Below, piece by piece: positions 53,524-64,000 of a stretch of DNA of 64,000 bases. Within the stretch, counting starts at the first letter, position 1, and each line of letters opens with the position of its first letter. A program made the translations under genes and the position numbers. The notes under the pieces were generated by a model. The model saw only the letters and a list, made by a program, of their open reading frames with translations, did not search any database and was not told the DNA's origin. Source of the DNA: Sphagnum compactum (lineage: Eukaryota; Bryophyta; Sphagnopsida; Sphagnales); assembly GCA_965153455.1 (NCBI GenBank), contig OZ234496.1, forward strand, positions 124,001 through 188,000. Reading direction: 5' to 3'.

Positions 53524-55754
53524 TCAGACCATCAAGCAACATCCACCTCGCCTTGGTGTCATGTCATCACTTCCAGCCAGTTTCTGTCCACTACTCAACA
53601 CAGTATTATTCTTGGTGGAATCTGCTGCAAGAGCCTTACGACTCACAATTTTGTGGATCTCCCTAAGTACTGTCTGGAAGGCATTGATCACATTCACAGA
53701 TTCCAGTGCTGATGTCTCTATAAATGACATATTGTGTTGCTCTGCAAGAGCTGTCCCCTCTTCAACTGTCACCTCCCTGATGTGAGCAAGGTCACGCTTG
53801 TTTCCAACAAGCATTACAACCACACTTGAATCCGAATGCACTGCAAGCAACAATGGGAGAAGAAACAGTTAGTGTTCATGGAAAAATAATAATCACCTAT
53901 TGGCAGTAGTTTTCATGATCCTGAAAGGTCAGGAACAAAATGTCATGATATCACAAGCCTTCACTGGATCCGTATTTTTCTTCCTGGTCACCATAATTGT
54001 GACTGATCCCACTGCTGAAGACCTAGTCACAAACTCAAAAACGTTCCTAATCCTAGAAAGCTATACAGGAGTAAATTTCTCATCACCAAGCATCTGAACC
54101 AGAATGACTTCTTGGTGCAGATTCCCACTTTCCTTTAATAACTTCTAGTTCAGTGAAAACATAGAAAGAAGAGCTGATTGGATGTTTGAGTGGATAGAAA
54201 GCGTGGAATGATAACGTTTCCTTAATCTAAGCTGATGTTTCTTCAAGACATGGACTTCCTCATGAAGAAATTGCAATTGAAGGGTAATTATCATTTCCTC
54301 TTTGTTTTAAACCCCTAATCTCTCATCCAAGTCTCCCTGGCTTCTACTGAGTCTGTCAAAGTATTTTCATTGTTGAGGCCCATATCAGTGTCAATCTTCA
54401 GACACAGTCTCCAGTCTCAGTTCTTTCAAGTAACCATTAGTACTCAGAGTAGTATACTCCACTGGATCCATACCTTTTCTCAAATCCTCACACAGACTGT
54501 AGTAGTGTATCCAATTGCTAAATCGAACATGAATTCTTCTGAAGTAACACTAGGTCTACAGTCCCCTCAGGGTTAGTGCTGTCCATGTTTTTCCTAGCAA
54601 GTTCCAGAAATACAATCTTGACAGACTGATTTCTGCACTGACTTCCTTCATATAGACTTTGTTCACCAGTCCGAGGCATTGAGCAGACATCTTGCTTTGT
54701 ATCCAAAGGTTCCAAAAGACTAGGTGCCAAAGCTTTCATGTAACTTCTTCCACCAGTGTATGTACAATTACATACATTGTCCAAACTGCAATTCATTTTA
54801 ACATGAAGAACAAAAGCCTTATGCCAAGCCTGAGAGTACCAAATTTTGCCATAGATCAGTCAGTCCAGAAGTAACCAACTTCGTGTGACTAGCTGAAATA
54901 CAACATATGGAATTAATTTAATTTCATTTAACTTTTAAAAGAAACAAGCAGCACAAGAATGAGTGCTGCCAGCTATCATATATATATCCTTTGTGAAATG
55001 TCTCTCTCACAAAGTCGACCAGAAACCAGAACCCAATCTCTGATATTAATGAATGGCAATGTTCCCAATCAGAACTCCATCTCTGAGATTCATGAATGGG
55101 CAATGGTCCTTCCTGAGTTCCAGTTGGGTTTAGGGTTTGTTGTTGGGTGTCTACAGTATCACCAAACATTTCTTGTTGGGGAAGAAGAGCTGCCACAAAG
55201 ACCTGCTGTGAGATCCTCCTCTCTCTGCTTCGAACTTGTTGCAACAGAGGGGTGAAATGCTACAAGAAGAAGTACTAGGGTCTTTTTTTTTCTCGTAGAA
55301 TCCAAGCGTGAGTGCGATGGGTGGGAGGAGCTACAAAAGAGATCTGGTTTCATCGTCACAAGAAGAGGAGGAGGAGGCGAGAAAGAGAGAGAGGGAGATG
55401 GAAGAAGATTTTACCTTTGAGTTCTTCAAGCCAGCGACCTACATTCTCGAATGTGGCACGTCGCGTAATGTCATAGACTATGAGCGCTCCGACTGCTCCT
55501 CTATAGTAAGCGGAAGTCACGGCACGGAACCTCTCCTGGCCTGCTGTGTCGTCCCAGATCTGCGCCTTCACTTCTTTGCCTTGGATCTCCATGCTCTGCG
55601 TCTGAAACTCTACGCCAATGGTGGCTTTGGAATTGTTGTTGAACTCGTTGCGCGCGTAGCTGGAGAGCAGATTGTACTTCCCCACCGCGGAGTCGCCGAT
55701 CAGTACCACCTTGAAGAGGTAATCTTCGATCTGGTCATCGTGATGATACGCCAT
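53524..55754 (-). CDS. RABA/Rab11-type small GTPase (RABA5-like), two exons, altered P-loop
   Basis: Exon 1 is 55415-55754 and exon 2 is 53524-53840; the intron is 53841-55414 (AAAG|GTAAAA and TTGCAG|TGCA). The joined product is 218 aa. Rab boxes: P-loop G-D-S-A-V-G-K-Y (20-27), switch I T-I-G-V-E-F (45-50), switch [10 protein letters not shown] (67-74), N-K-R-D (127-130), E-T-S-A-L (155-159), and tail G-G-C-C-L-M-V for double geranylgeranylation. Known: plant RABA proteins act at the trans-Golgi/recycling endosome in secretion and cell-plate or wall delivery; intron position after the W-L-E-E-L helix is usual. Odd: tyrosine replaces the P-loop serine that binds magnesium and nucleotide phosphate, and one aspartate codon (GAC) is doubled in switch II. 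Also S for R at 32 and N for P at 40. All reading frames stay open. Such changes should impair GTP binding, so it may be a young pseudogene, a dominant-negative-like paralogue or an error in the assembly. The large plus-strand ORF over exon 1 is a shadow. Confidence 0.88.
53841..55414 (-). other. Intron of the RABA-type gene (1574 bp)
   Basis: GT..AG ends with a phase-1 junction. The interior is AT-rich, and no gene is seen in either strand. Confidence 0.88.
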
Positions 55755-56027
55755 TCTTCTTCCTTCCTCCTCAGGATCTTCTTTCGTTCTTCAGACAGAG
55801 ACGGAGACAGAGAGAGTCCTTGCAATGGCAGAAAAAAACTCCGGTACCCACAACCCAAACCCAGCTGCAAAGGCAGTCCAAACCCACTGCCAAAAGCCGC
55901 AAGCAAGCACACACACCCACCCACTCTCTCTCTCTCTCTCTCTCTGTGGATCTTTCACAGCGGCATTGCGGCAAAAACCAACAAAAGGGGCGAGAAAACA
56001 GTATCCTCCCTACATTTCTAGAAAAAA
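55755..56027 (-). promoter_or_regulatory. Leader/promoter region of the RABA-type gene with GA repeat
   Basis: Upstream of the ATG the coding strand is GA-rich, with a (GA)n microsatellite at about 55925-55946. Such GA tracts are common in plant 5' leaders and core promoters. The 5' limit is set by the start of duplication D1 at 56028. Confidence 0.4.
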
Positions 56028-56310
56028 ATGTACCCCTTGTTCTGGTTTTCTTCTCTCCAGGTGTTTGTTTCAAATGGGTGTTGTTGAGGAGGAGGCTGTG
56101 ATCACACTTCAAAACACTGGATGCCGGTGAGGCCAGGCTGCTTGTTCATATTTGATCATGATTTCCTTTAAGAAGTTGGAGAGCATTTTTTTGACCATTC
56201 GGACTAAAGCCTGCCCCAATGCATCAAGTGAAGTATCCCAATGATGGGTGAATCTTGTAGTCATCCAAGTTCTTTCAACTCAAAGGAAAAAACAGATTAA
56301 GTTTTAATCG
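56028..56310 (+). repeat. Direct duplication D1, copy 2 (5' side of the Rab gene)
   Basis: Matches 51224-51530. Here it joins directly to repeat R1 (56311 on), whereas in the first location about 0.35 kb separates D1 from the equivalent point of R1. Confidence 0.88.
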
Positions 56311-56590
56311 AGTAGAATCTCTGAGACCTGGCTGAGTCTGATGGGGAGAGGATAAAACCGATGACCCCAAGTCATCCCTCGCGAACTGAACATGATTGGC
56401 ATTGACTCGAACTACTTCTTGTTGCCGATCTCCGTTGATGTTCGTTTTGGCAGTCCGATGGGTGAACTCTCGGGCTCGCACCACCCCGAAGAAGAAGTAG
56501 CCCAGGACCGAGTTCCTGCACTCTTTGCATACAGCTTGATCGATCGAGCTGCAGCAGAGACTGACAGGACATTGCGTTGCAGCAGGTGGT
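56311..56590 (+). repeat. Dispersed repeat R1, copy 3 (partial)
   Basis: Matches 51885-52160 closely and lacks the first ~140 bp of R1. Confidence 0.85.
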
Positions 56591-57290
56591 AATTCGTGCT
56601 TTATGTCATTCTCTTTTAGCTTCTGAACTTCGAAGGGATGCATACCTTATGGGTCCATCCAAAACAATCTCTTCGAGGCAATGCACGATCCCGAGAGGAC
56701 CGGTGGCTTTCTGGCATGCTTGCGTTTTACCGAGGGTAGGACGCCCTCTAATTATACAGTGGAAAGTCTAATTGTTCTTTGTGAGTTGATGAGGCGCAAA
56801 TATTTTTACAGGGTGATCCATACCATCCTTCGATCACTGAAATCTCTGTAAAACTAAGAGCCTCCGGAGTTTTCCTTGAGCGGACAGCCACTTTCGGTAT
56901 GTATATGTTTTGCCTCGATCGTGCAGAGAAAGGAAACAAAGGTGTTTCATTGGTCGTAACACTGACCAAAGCATTTTGGCTCATCTTCGATTCGTGACGG
57001 TCCCGGGTGGGTGCGTGCACGCGAATGAACGACTGTCGGACCCGAAAAAATTTGTAACATTTTGAACCCATCGAGAAACAAATCACATCACATTTAAAGT
57101 AATACCCCTCACCATATTGCATATGATACATGTTATTATTCCCATTTGCCCTTCCCCCCTGCGATGGAAAAAAGTTGGGCATCTTCAATGCACGTTGAGG
57201 CATTTCATTTGCTAGGTACGAATTTTGTTCGTAACACATTTTGACTATTATTAACAACCCAACAATTCTCTTCCATTCACTATTCCATAA
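56591..57290. other. Unassigned, possibly gene fragment
   Basis: A short plus-strand frame (56577-56771) includes L-L-A-S-E-L-R-R-D-A-Y and I-P-R-G-P-V-A-F-W-H. It is protein-like but unrecognised. Nothing else is supported. Confidence 0.25.
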
Positions 57291-60200
57291 TAATGTTCCT
57301 CACCATTTGTAAACTAGGCCAATGGCACTTGTGCATGAATCCTGGGCCCATAATGTTGGATAAATATTTGATTGGTTGTGGGTTACTTCTCAAGTGAATT
57401 TTTTTTTTCTTTGCAATGGATCGCTTTGTTCAATTCATCACAAAAAAAACTTCTAAAACTTTGGAAATTTCCCCCAAATAGAAGTTCGCTCTCCCAATGT
57501 GTATAATTATTCAAGGTTAATTGATATTGGTCGTCGCTAATATATATATATTTTAATATATCTTTGCCCTTCGAGAGAAAACATGGAATGGTGGTTGTAT
57601 ACCTTATTGGTTTGTTTTCTTTGATAATGTTTAACAGGACAAAGACGGTCTATTGAATGATTTATAATTCATGACATTATAACATGTTTAAAATTAAGCT
57701 TTTAATGTGATTTGAATTGGATTTTTTAATATTGGAAATTATTGAGATCTCTAATGAAACATTATTGACATATTAAACTGATTTCAAAAAATAGCTTAAA
57801 TCACTAACTGCATTTGGAGGCATCAAATCAAGGTTTTTTCTTTTTTCCCTCCTCCATGCGTTTGTGGGCATCCATACCAAAGGAAAAAATTATTTATTCT
57901 TCCCGTTCTTTGCTTTTGTTGCTACCTAGGTAAAGGTTTGAGCAAGTTTTCTTTCTTTCCCTTTTTCCCCTTTTGTGGTCGTAAAGAGGGGTTCAAGCAA
58001 TATTTCTTTCTTTTCTTCACCCTCCTTTTTTCCGTTATGGTTGGTGAAGGGTTCGAGCAAGGACTTTTTTTTCCCCTCTTTGCCTCGTGTTCTTTCGTTG
58101 TTTTCATATCAAGTTGTCTATCATTTGAGGCAATCACATGTTTAGTAACTAGTCAAAATGGGACTTGGTGAAACAAAGAAGGTTTCATGCAATGTCTTTT
58201 TTGGGTCTTCTACCGATGCCCTTTTGTGTTTTCCAAGCGTCCCTTTTCAATGTTTACAAATAAATAGTTTTTGTTTTGATATCATTGGGAAAAATATTGT
58301 TGCCAATAATTAGATAGTTTTTGTTCTAATACCAATGTTGTGAAAATATTGTTGGCAATAACAAGGGTGGCGTGTGTCTCCTCACCATTGCTTCCTTTAA
58401 ACTCCTTGGTGGCTTGAAAGTTATGAAAGCTTTCCATTTGAGTCCAATTGGGGAACATATTGGTCACAACGAGAATTCTCGAGCTCAATAGGAGGTTGTG
58501 AATTCTTCTTTCATTTAATTTGTTTCAATTTTCGTTGTTTGCTTGAAAGATTTAAAGATTCTATCTTGATGATGATGTTTTACAATATGTACATGGTTTG
58601 TAATGTTTGAATTTATAAGGTTATTCTAGTAAAGGTTATAAAGCTAGACTTGATTTAAATTTGGAACTATAAAATTTTGTTATCAAATTGTTGGCTTTTG
58701 AATTTTACCAAAACATCTACAACAACATGCAGATTCACATTGTGTAAAAACATTCTCTATACGTTCATACTTCATTATTTTGACACATAACATGGTTTCA
58801 TCTACATTTCATTTTTTTTTTCAATTGCCATTAATTAAATTTTATTTTCCCTTTTGCATTTCATTTGGGCATCATTGTTCTCCCCATAATTTCCACTTCA
58901 TTGGATTACCATTTTGACTCGTTTTCAGCTGGGTGTCCATTTATTTGTTAGTTGCTCATGCATAAGTTTTTCTTTTTTCTTTTTTCCAAGTTTATAAATA
59001 ATGGCTTGTTCTCACCACAAGAACGAAAAACCTTGAACTTAGAGCTAACTTGAGTCTTTAATCTATTGATGTGGGAAAATGGATATAATCATGGATGAAA
59101 ATTAAATGTTGGATGAATGGGCACAAATGGTCAATAGTTTAAAAAACATCCAACCAATTGTTGGAAATCATTTTATTAGAAACATCTAGAAGGAAACCAT
59201 GAAAGAATTAAAATTTGTATTACATTTCATGTGAAATATTCCATTCATCACCAAGGACAAAAACATTGCATCTTGTTGAACTACAATGAAATATGTTCAA
59301 TGGAAAAACAATAAATACTCCAAAATTCAAGTAATTGGAGATGCATCGAAAATGCAATAAAACAAGGAGGTTGCAACAAAATCACGAGTTCAAAATAGTG
59401 TGAGATGAAAATTTTACGTCTTTTGAAATGGATCCAACGATCCGAAACATTCCATGCAAGAATTACTGTGTGGTCAATATCCGTATGCAATCAATGTGAA
59501 AGATCTCCCACAATACCGTTTTTCCCCAATCTGAACGCACGTTGCAAGAAAAATGTGTAAGAGATTTTCTCACATGTCCTTCACCTTGGTAGGTCTCATG
59601 TGAAAGGAAACAAGTCAACAGCCAGAATCTGATGAAAGTTCGACCATCCACACAGTCACAAGGCTCGCTCGCACTAATCTCGCTCACCATAGGTCCTGAA
59701 ACTTCCGCCATCAATTCAGCATGCAAAATGATGGCTAAATATCACACACATACAGAGCTACGGGAGTGGTGTCATCCGGGCAAGTCATTTCATCCTTGCT
59801 AGGCACCTCTCCTATTAAATGGATGCGATGCCTCCCAGGTTCAATTTGTTTTCTACAACAAGCCAATTTGATTGGCCAATCGCTCAGAAAGGCCGGACTT
59901 CTATTCCCGAGACTTGTTGGTGCTGTTTTCAACCTTCACTAATACCCCCATCATAAACCAGGGGTACTTATTATTTATTCAATCAGGAGGTTGCACACAA
60001 CATCAGATCTGTAAAAGCCTCATTTACTTTCTTTTTCCTTTTCACGTTTCTTTTTATTCTTCTTGGTTTTGGTTTTTCCCTTGATCTCTTAGTTTTCGGT
60101 GATTTCAAATCGGCAAAAAATCCCTATATTTCGATTTTTTTTTTTTTGGGGCAATTCCTTCCCCCAAGAAAAAGGACGCCCTAAACCTTGGACAACATTT

Positions 60201-60837
60201 TTTTCTCCAAGTTTGCGATGTAGCCAGTTTGGCAATGATCCACAATTCAGTTTAGCAAATTTTGATTACCCACAAGATAAAGTAAGAGAGTAACAAATTA
60301 AAAGGGAATTTTAGTATTTTCTAAATATTTGTTTCCTAGAGTTGTAAAGTTTCCATTTTCGTGGGTTTTCTATAGATACTTTCCCCTTGGTTTTGTTATT
60401 TTCTATATTATTATTTTTTATTTGTTGTGCTTGCTACAAAGGTTGGTTTCATATTTCTTATTTCATTCTTGGTTTTCATTTTCTACGATGTTTGCAAAAA
60501 ACTATTTCTCTGTTGTGTATTTTTCCTTTTTAATTCTACACGGTCAATTTTTAAATTTTAGGGCGTTTGAGTTTTCAAATAAAACGTAGTTTCTTCGCCT
60601 TCTTTTTCTTCTGACAATTTTTGTTGTTTATTTCATTTTGTATGTTTTTTTTTTTCTTTTACTACCTTTTTTTGGGCATTTGTAACTTTGGATAACTTTA
60701 TTTTTATTTTTTTTTATGTTTTTTTGGGTTTCTTTTTTTCTTATACTTTGGTTTTTCAAATATGTAAGTAAATCGATAATACTTATAAGATTTTGTACAG
60801 GTGGCTACAAGAATTCCTCTCAGCTATGCTTTAATTT
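57291..60837. other. AT-rich region without supported genes
   Basis: Mostly AT-rich unique DNA with T-tracts. Around 59460-59610 it matches, on the same strand and diverged, the region 61100-61215 upstream of the three-exon gene (shared GAAAAATGTG and TGTCCTTC words). A third copy of the R4 hairpin terminus lies at 59905-60000. Confidence 0.5.
59905..60000 (+). repeat. Repeat R4 terminus with hairpin, copy 3
   Basis: TACCCC and GGGGTA arms (59943-59966), then ACTTATTATTTATTCA and GGAGGTTGCACACAA, as at 24277 and 26495. The sequence beyond CACACAA differs from the other copies, marking a probable element end. Confidence 0.65.
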
Positions 60838-61162
60838 GTGATTGCGCATAACCGCATCCCTTGGTTTGATTTGTCGTTCGCACGGGAGTCAACGAGCATT
60901 TCGATTGAGACACGAACTATATTTAAAAGTCAATCTAGATTACAAGATATTTTGCGCGGCTCCTGCATCCCATTCCTTCTGCCCAACATCGAGCATGCCG
61001 TGTTTATTAGCAAATCTTGGTAACGTTCATGTTGATATTTCTGGAAATAATCTAACGACCAAAACCGTTGGATGCAAGATTTGCATCGTGGTGGAGATAG
61101 CGTTGGAATTAAAATGGAAGATCTCACGTAAAGCATTTTCTACCAACCGCAGTTGAAAGAAA

Positions 61163-62065
61163 ATGTGCATGGGATTTTGGGCTTGTCCTTCGCAATGCCA
61201 AGATCTCACGTTAAAGGAGGTAAATAAGCTCGGAGAATCCTATGATCCCGAACGTATCGCTGGAAGTGGGCGAAGATTTCTTGCCTTGAATGAAATAGAC
61301 CTCAAGGTAACTCAATGCAATATAAAAGATTGCGCAGGGTGGTCGACTCATTGAATCATTCGCGTAAAATGTTGTTTTGGCAGGTTGTTGATATATACTT
61401 GAATCACACAGCCCTTGTTCCCTCCGTGCACAATTCAGAAGCTAGAAAGGTGCGGAATTGGTTTTTTTTTAGCATAGCCAGTCCTTTTGATGGCATTCTG
61501 TTGATCATGAATTGTTGTTAATTTTTTATCGGCGTTTATGGTCTTCCAAGAGGCGTCAATTTTCTATCCATTTGTTCCAAAAATATTTTCAGTCTTATAA
61601 TCGTATTTTTTATAGATGGGAGAGCTTGAAGCCACCAACCTGATGGACATGCCCTCAAATGTTCGAACTAACATCTTCAAGTTTTTATGGGCCGGGGAAT
61701 ACGATGCATGGGAATACGAGGAGAATGGTCACGTTTTAACTGTTGACCTGCATAAGTTGCTTGCCCTTGCCACTGATGAGTGGGAAAAGCAAATGCCAGA
61801 CATTCTGGCCCATGTTCACCTCGGGGTGGTTGACCATCTCGTCATCCTGGCATACATAGAAGGCACAGAAAGATATCGAGGACGTTGTTTTACAGTGTAT
61901 CACCTAATGCGCGTAGAATGGTTCCCAGAACTTGATGATCTGGTCCGCAATCCACCTCCGAACATGCTCGTGACTATTAAAACGCATGGTGACGAAATCC
62001 CTGAAACGCATCCTGACGACATATATGAAACGCCTGGTGACGACATTGATGACAAGAAGGAATAG
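61163..62065 (+). CDS. Unknown three-exon gene (219 aa as modelled)
   Basis: Exons 61163-61306, 61384-61449 and 61616-62065. Introns of 77 and 166 bp have CAAG|GTAACT..GGCAG and AAAG|GTGCGG..ATAG ends, both phase 0, so three protein-like pieces join in one frame. The last exon (149 codons) is the best supported: W-A-G-E-Y-D-A-W-E-Y, V-D-L-H-K-L-L-A-L-A-T, V-E-W-F-P-E-L-D-D-L. It ends in an acidic tail with a loose repeat (H/P-G/D-D-E/D-I). No domain is recognised. The start is uncertain: exon 1 sequence has a diverged relative near 59550, and an upstream exon at about 60838-61022 is possible. Function unknown; it looks like an intact host or element gene. Confidence 0.5.
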
Positions 62066-63051
62066 ATTTGTCATCGTAATAGTAATCGTTCATTTTTGTC
62101 GGCATGGTGAGAAAAGTTGCTTGTGATAGTTTTGTAGTTAATCTTTTTGCGAGGCATTGATTGCAGTGTAGATACTTGATGCAAAAGCAATGCAAAGCTC
62201 AAAAAAATGCTGATTGTTCATTGTTGTAAGAATTTCAAAAAAAATACTTGTAATGGCTTTGTAGTCAGTTTTTGTTTTGTTTTGCACGCATCAAGTGTAA
62301 TTCTTTAGTGGAGAAACCAGTGAAGGCTCATGGCCCCACTGAATGTAGGATAGCCGTCACCTAGGGAAGTCAACTGGTCTACCATGCTCATGGACACGCT
62401 ACCTCTGAACTGCAATTCTTGACTAGTTGCAACTTTATCACCTGAGAGCAATATTGAATGTGACCTTGTTTTCCTTCGCCATTTGTTTGGCTTCTAGAAT
62501 CATGACTTTCTTTATTGATTACTTAGGTCACTCTGCAATGTTACATGTGTTTATGTCAATTTGTTTAGAAGGAGTACGTGCATATTGTGACCTTTGTGCC
62601 AATTCTATCATTTTTGAGATAGCATGGCTTCTTTTACAGATTCATTATGAGAGGGGGGGGGGGGGGGTTTGGATGGAGGAGGAGGGGGAAGGGGGTTAGT
62701 TTTTTTCGTAAGGCTTTTTTTTTCATAATTGAATGGCTAATGAAGGGGGCCATGGGCTTTTACCAGATGCATACATTGAATTGAATGCTACTGGCAGGCA
62801 GCGCTCTTTGATGATGTGGCCAGTGGGTCGGATATTTTGGTGGCTAATGATGCTGTTGGGATGGGATGAAACCTTAATATTAGGCGCTAAACCTTTTCCA
62901 CGCTTGAGAAATCTGTGGGCACTTCTATGCGGGCTTTGACTGTGGCTGAAATCAAACAAAATTACACGACACCTGTGGTGTTTGTATTCTTATTTCAAGA
63001 TGCTAATTGCTTTGGTTGTTTTTAGGTTGGTGGTAGTGCCTTCTTCAACCC
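62066..63051. other. 3' flank and unassigned DNA with poly-G tract
   Basis: No gene is supported. A G-tract of about 16 nt lies near 62651. Short ORFs, for example 62733-62939, have no motif. Confidence 0.3.
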
Positions 63052-63375
63052 TTGAATGAGTTCTTTGAACGATTATATGAGGCCTTCTTTGGGAAAACAT
63101 ACGGGATTATAATGCAGGATGTTTATGCATCAAGCACCCAGCAAATTGTTGCAGAGTTGAAGTTTGACTTGAGTGGAGGAGTGTTTTGTGTGGGTCGAGC
63201 AGGCAGATATAGATCAAAGTTTTTAGAGGGTGCAGTAACGTGTTTAGACAAAGAGGATCTTCCATTACTCCACCACTCCCTCACTGATCTGACACGCCCC
63301 CTCGAGGTGATGAACAATACATGTATGAGGGCTTCGCCAAACAATAAAGGATTGATTCTGCTGTTTGAATGTTAG
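63052..63375 (+). CDS. Unknown 107-codon ORF
   Basis: Starts M-N-E-F-F-E-R-L-Y-E-A-F and stays open to 63375. It follows an acceptor-like TTTTTAG at ~63026 and may be an exon. Text such as F-C-V-G-R-A-G-R-Y and E-D-L-P-L-L-H-H-S-L is protein-like. I recognise no domain and cannot place neighbouring exons. Confidence 0.3.
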   Translation: MNEFFERLYEAFFGKTYGIIMQDVYASSTQQIVAELKFDLSGGVFCVGRAGRYRSKFLEGAVTCLDKEDLPLLHHSLTDLTRPLEVMNNTCMRASPNNKGLILLFEC

Positions 63376-64000
63376 TCCTTGGCTAAAAAAGTGGGCGTTG
63401 CAAACAAAGTATCTCAGGGTCTTGGTTGGTCATTCCTCACCTTGTTATGAAGAAAAAAATGACATGTAGAACTACTGGTGGTTTTTAAGGCTGCTAGACT
63501 CTTCCCATCTTTTGATTTACTCGCCCTATATTCGGCATCACACCCAAATATGACATTCTCTACAGTCATGGTAATTTTTGAGCTCTTTCTCATTGAGCTT
63601 TGTGATCTTCGATGACCAATTAGACCCTGGGCTTATCTGCCTAACACCGATGTGAATACTAATGTTCCAAATATTGCACTATCTCACTTGATTATGGTGG
63701 TGGGTCTTTCTTTTGTTTATTGGTTATATGCTAATTAACAGGAGCATCAAGGTGCTAGATTGATCAATATCTGGTTCTTGAGCATGGCTTAAGCACAGAT
63801 GAATCTCTGAAGTATCCTGATCGACATGAGTCCTTCCTTGTTGTAAAACTGAAATTTGAGGATGCAACTTTCATATTAGTTAAGTCTATATTTATGTGCG
63901 ACTGAAATATATCATCGAGTGCACACCTCTTGCATTGCTCAAAATTGTTGTTGCACATTCTTGCACGGTAATAACGATTTCAAAAAATATCTCACCCAGG
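63376..64000. other. Unassigned 3' end of window
   Basis: I see no gene, repeat or structured element in this stretch. Confidence 0.3.

Noticed and set aside
55308-56021. 237-codon plus-strand ORF over the first exon of the Rab gene
   Set aside because: It is antisense to a clearly recognised Rab exon with conserved motifs and proper splice sites, so it is a shadow frame.

Overview
The window looks like nuclear DNA of a land plant, probably a non-flowering one (bryophyte, lycophyte or fern; this narrower placement is inference). The reasons are: TTTAGGG-type telomeric repeats; a two-exon RABA/Rab11-type GTPase gene with a plant-style double-cysteine tail; a Ty3/gypsy chromovirus primed from initiator tRNA-Met; and spliceosomal GT..AG introns. 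Gene density is very low. Most of the 64 kb is mobile elements at several stages of decay, satellites, low-complexity DNA and broken genes.

Layout. 0.4-4.6 kb: a decayed gene of the telomere-linked-helicase type (C2H2 zinc fingers, a tyrosine-recombinase-like core, and the start of a RecQ helicase). It is split by a solo LTR with a perfect 5-bp target duplication and cut off just after the Walker A motif by a five-unit, ~334-bp tandem array (4.58-6.24 kb). 6.2-15 kb: no gene I can support; one dispersed repeat and long A- or T-rich tracts. 15-16.3 kb: first copy of a GIY-YIG endonuclease segment. 16.4-27.8 kb: a repeat mosaic with a 29-bp minisatellite, interstitial telomere repeats, other satellites, fragments of LINE reverse transcriptase, ~97-bp minisatellites and GTAG-rich DNA. 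27.8-30 kb: pyrimidine-rich DNA resembling the 5' region of a gene. 30-34.6 kb: five full 647-bp tandem units, each with a perfect 16-bp hairpin, interrupted by a deleted LTR element.

34.6-39.2 kb: second GIY-YIG copy, followed by a decayed reverse-transcriptase motif of the Penelope type. Together they suggest a Penelope-like element with its endonuclease at the N terminus. 39.5-47.9 kb: a multi-exon gene for a 2-oxoglutarate/Fe(II) dioxygenase-type core (TET/JBP-like in pattern). A complete 6.9-kb chromovirus is inserted between its distal iron-binding histidine and the following arginine. 47.9-50.6 kb: a further solo LTR and a ~0.91-kb tandem duplication carrying duplicated ORFs. 51-56.6 kb: direct duplications flanking the RABA-type gene, which is open but has a tyrosine in place of the magnesium-binding P-loop serine and one extra aspartate in switch II. 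56.6-64 kb: AT-rich DNA and one three-exon gene of unknown function at 61.2-62.1 kb.

I see no cooperating operon-like set of genes. The most unusual content is four relics that are rarely this close together: the recombinase-helicase gene, the intron-bearing GIY-YIG/Penelope-like element, the dioxygenase gene and the P-loop-altered Rab. All family calls rest on reading motifs by eye; no database search was run.
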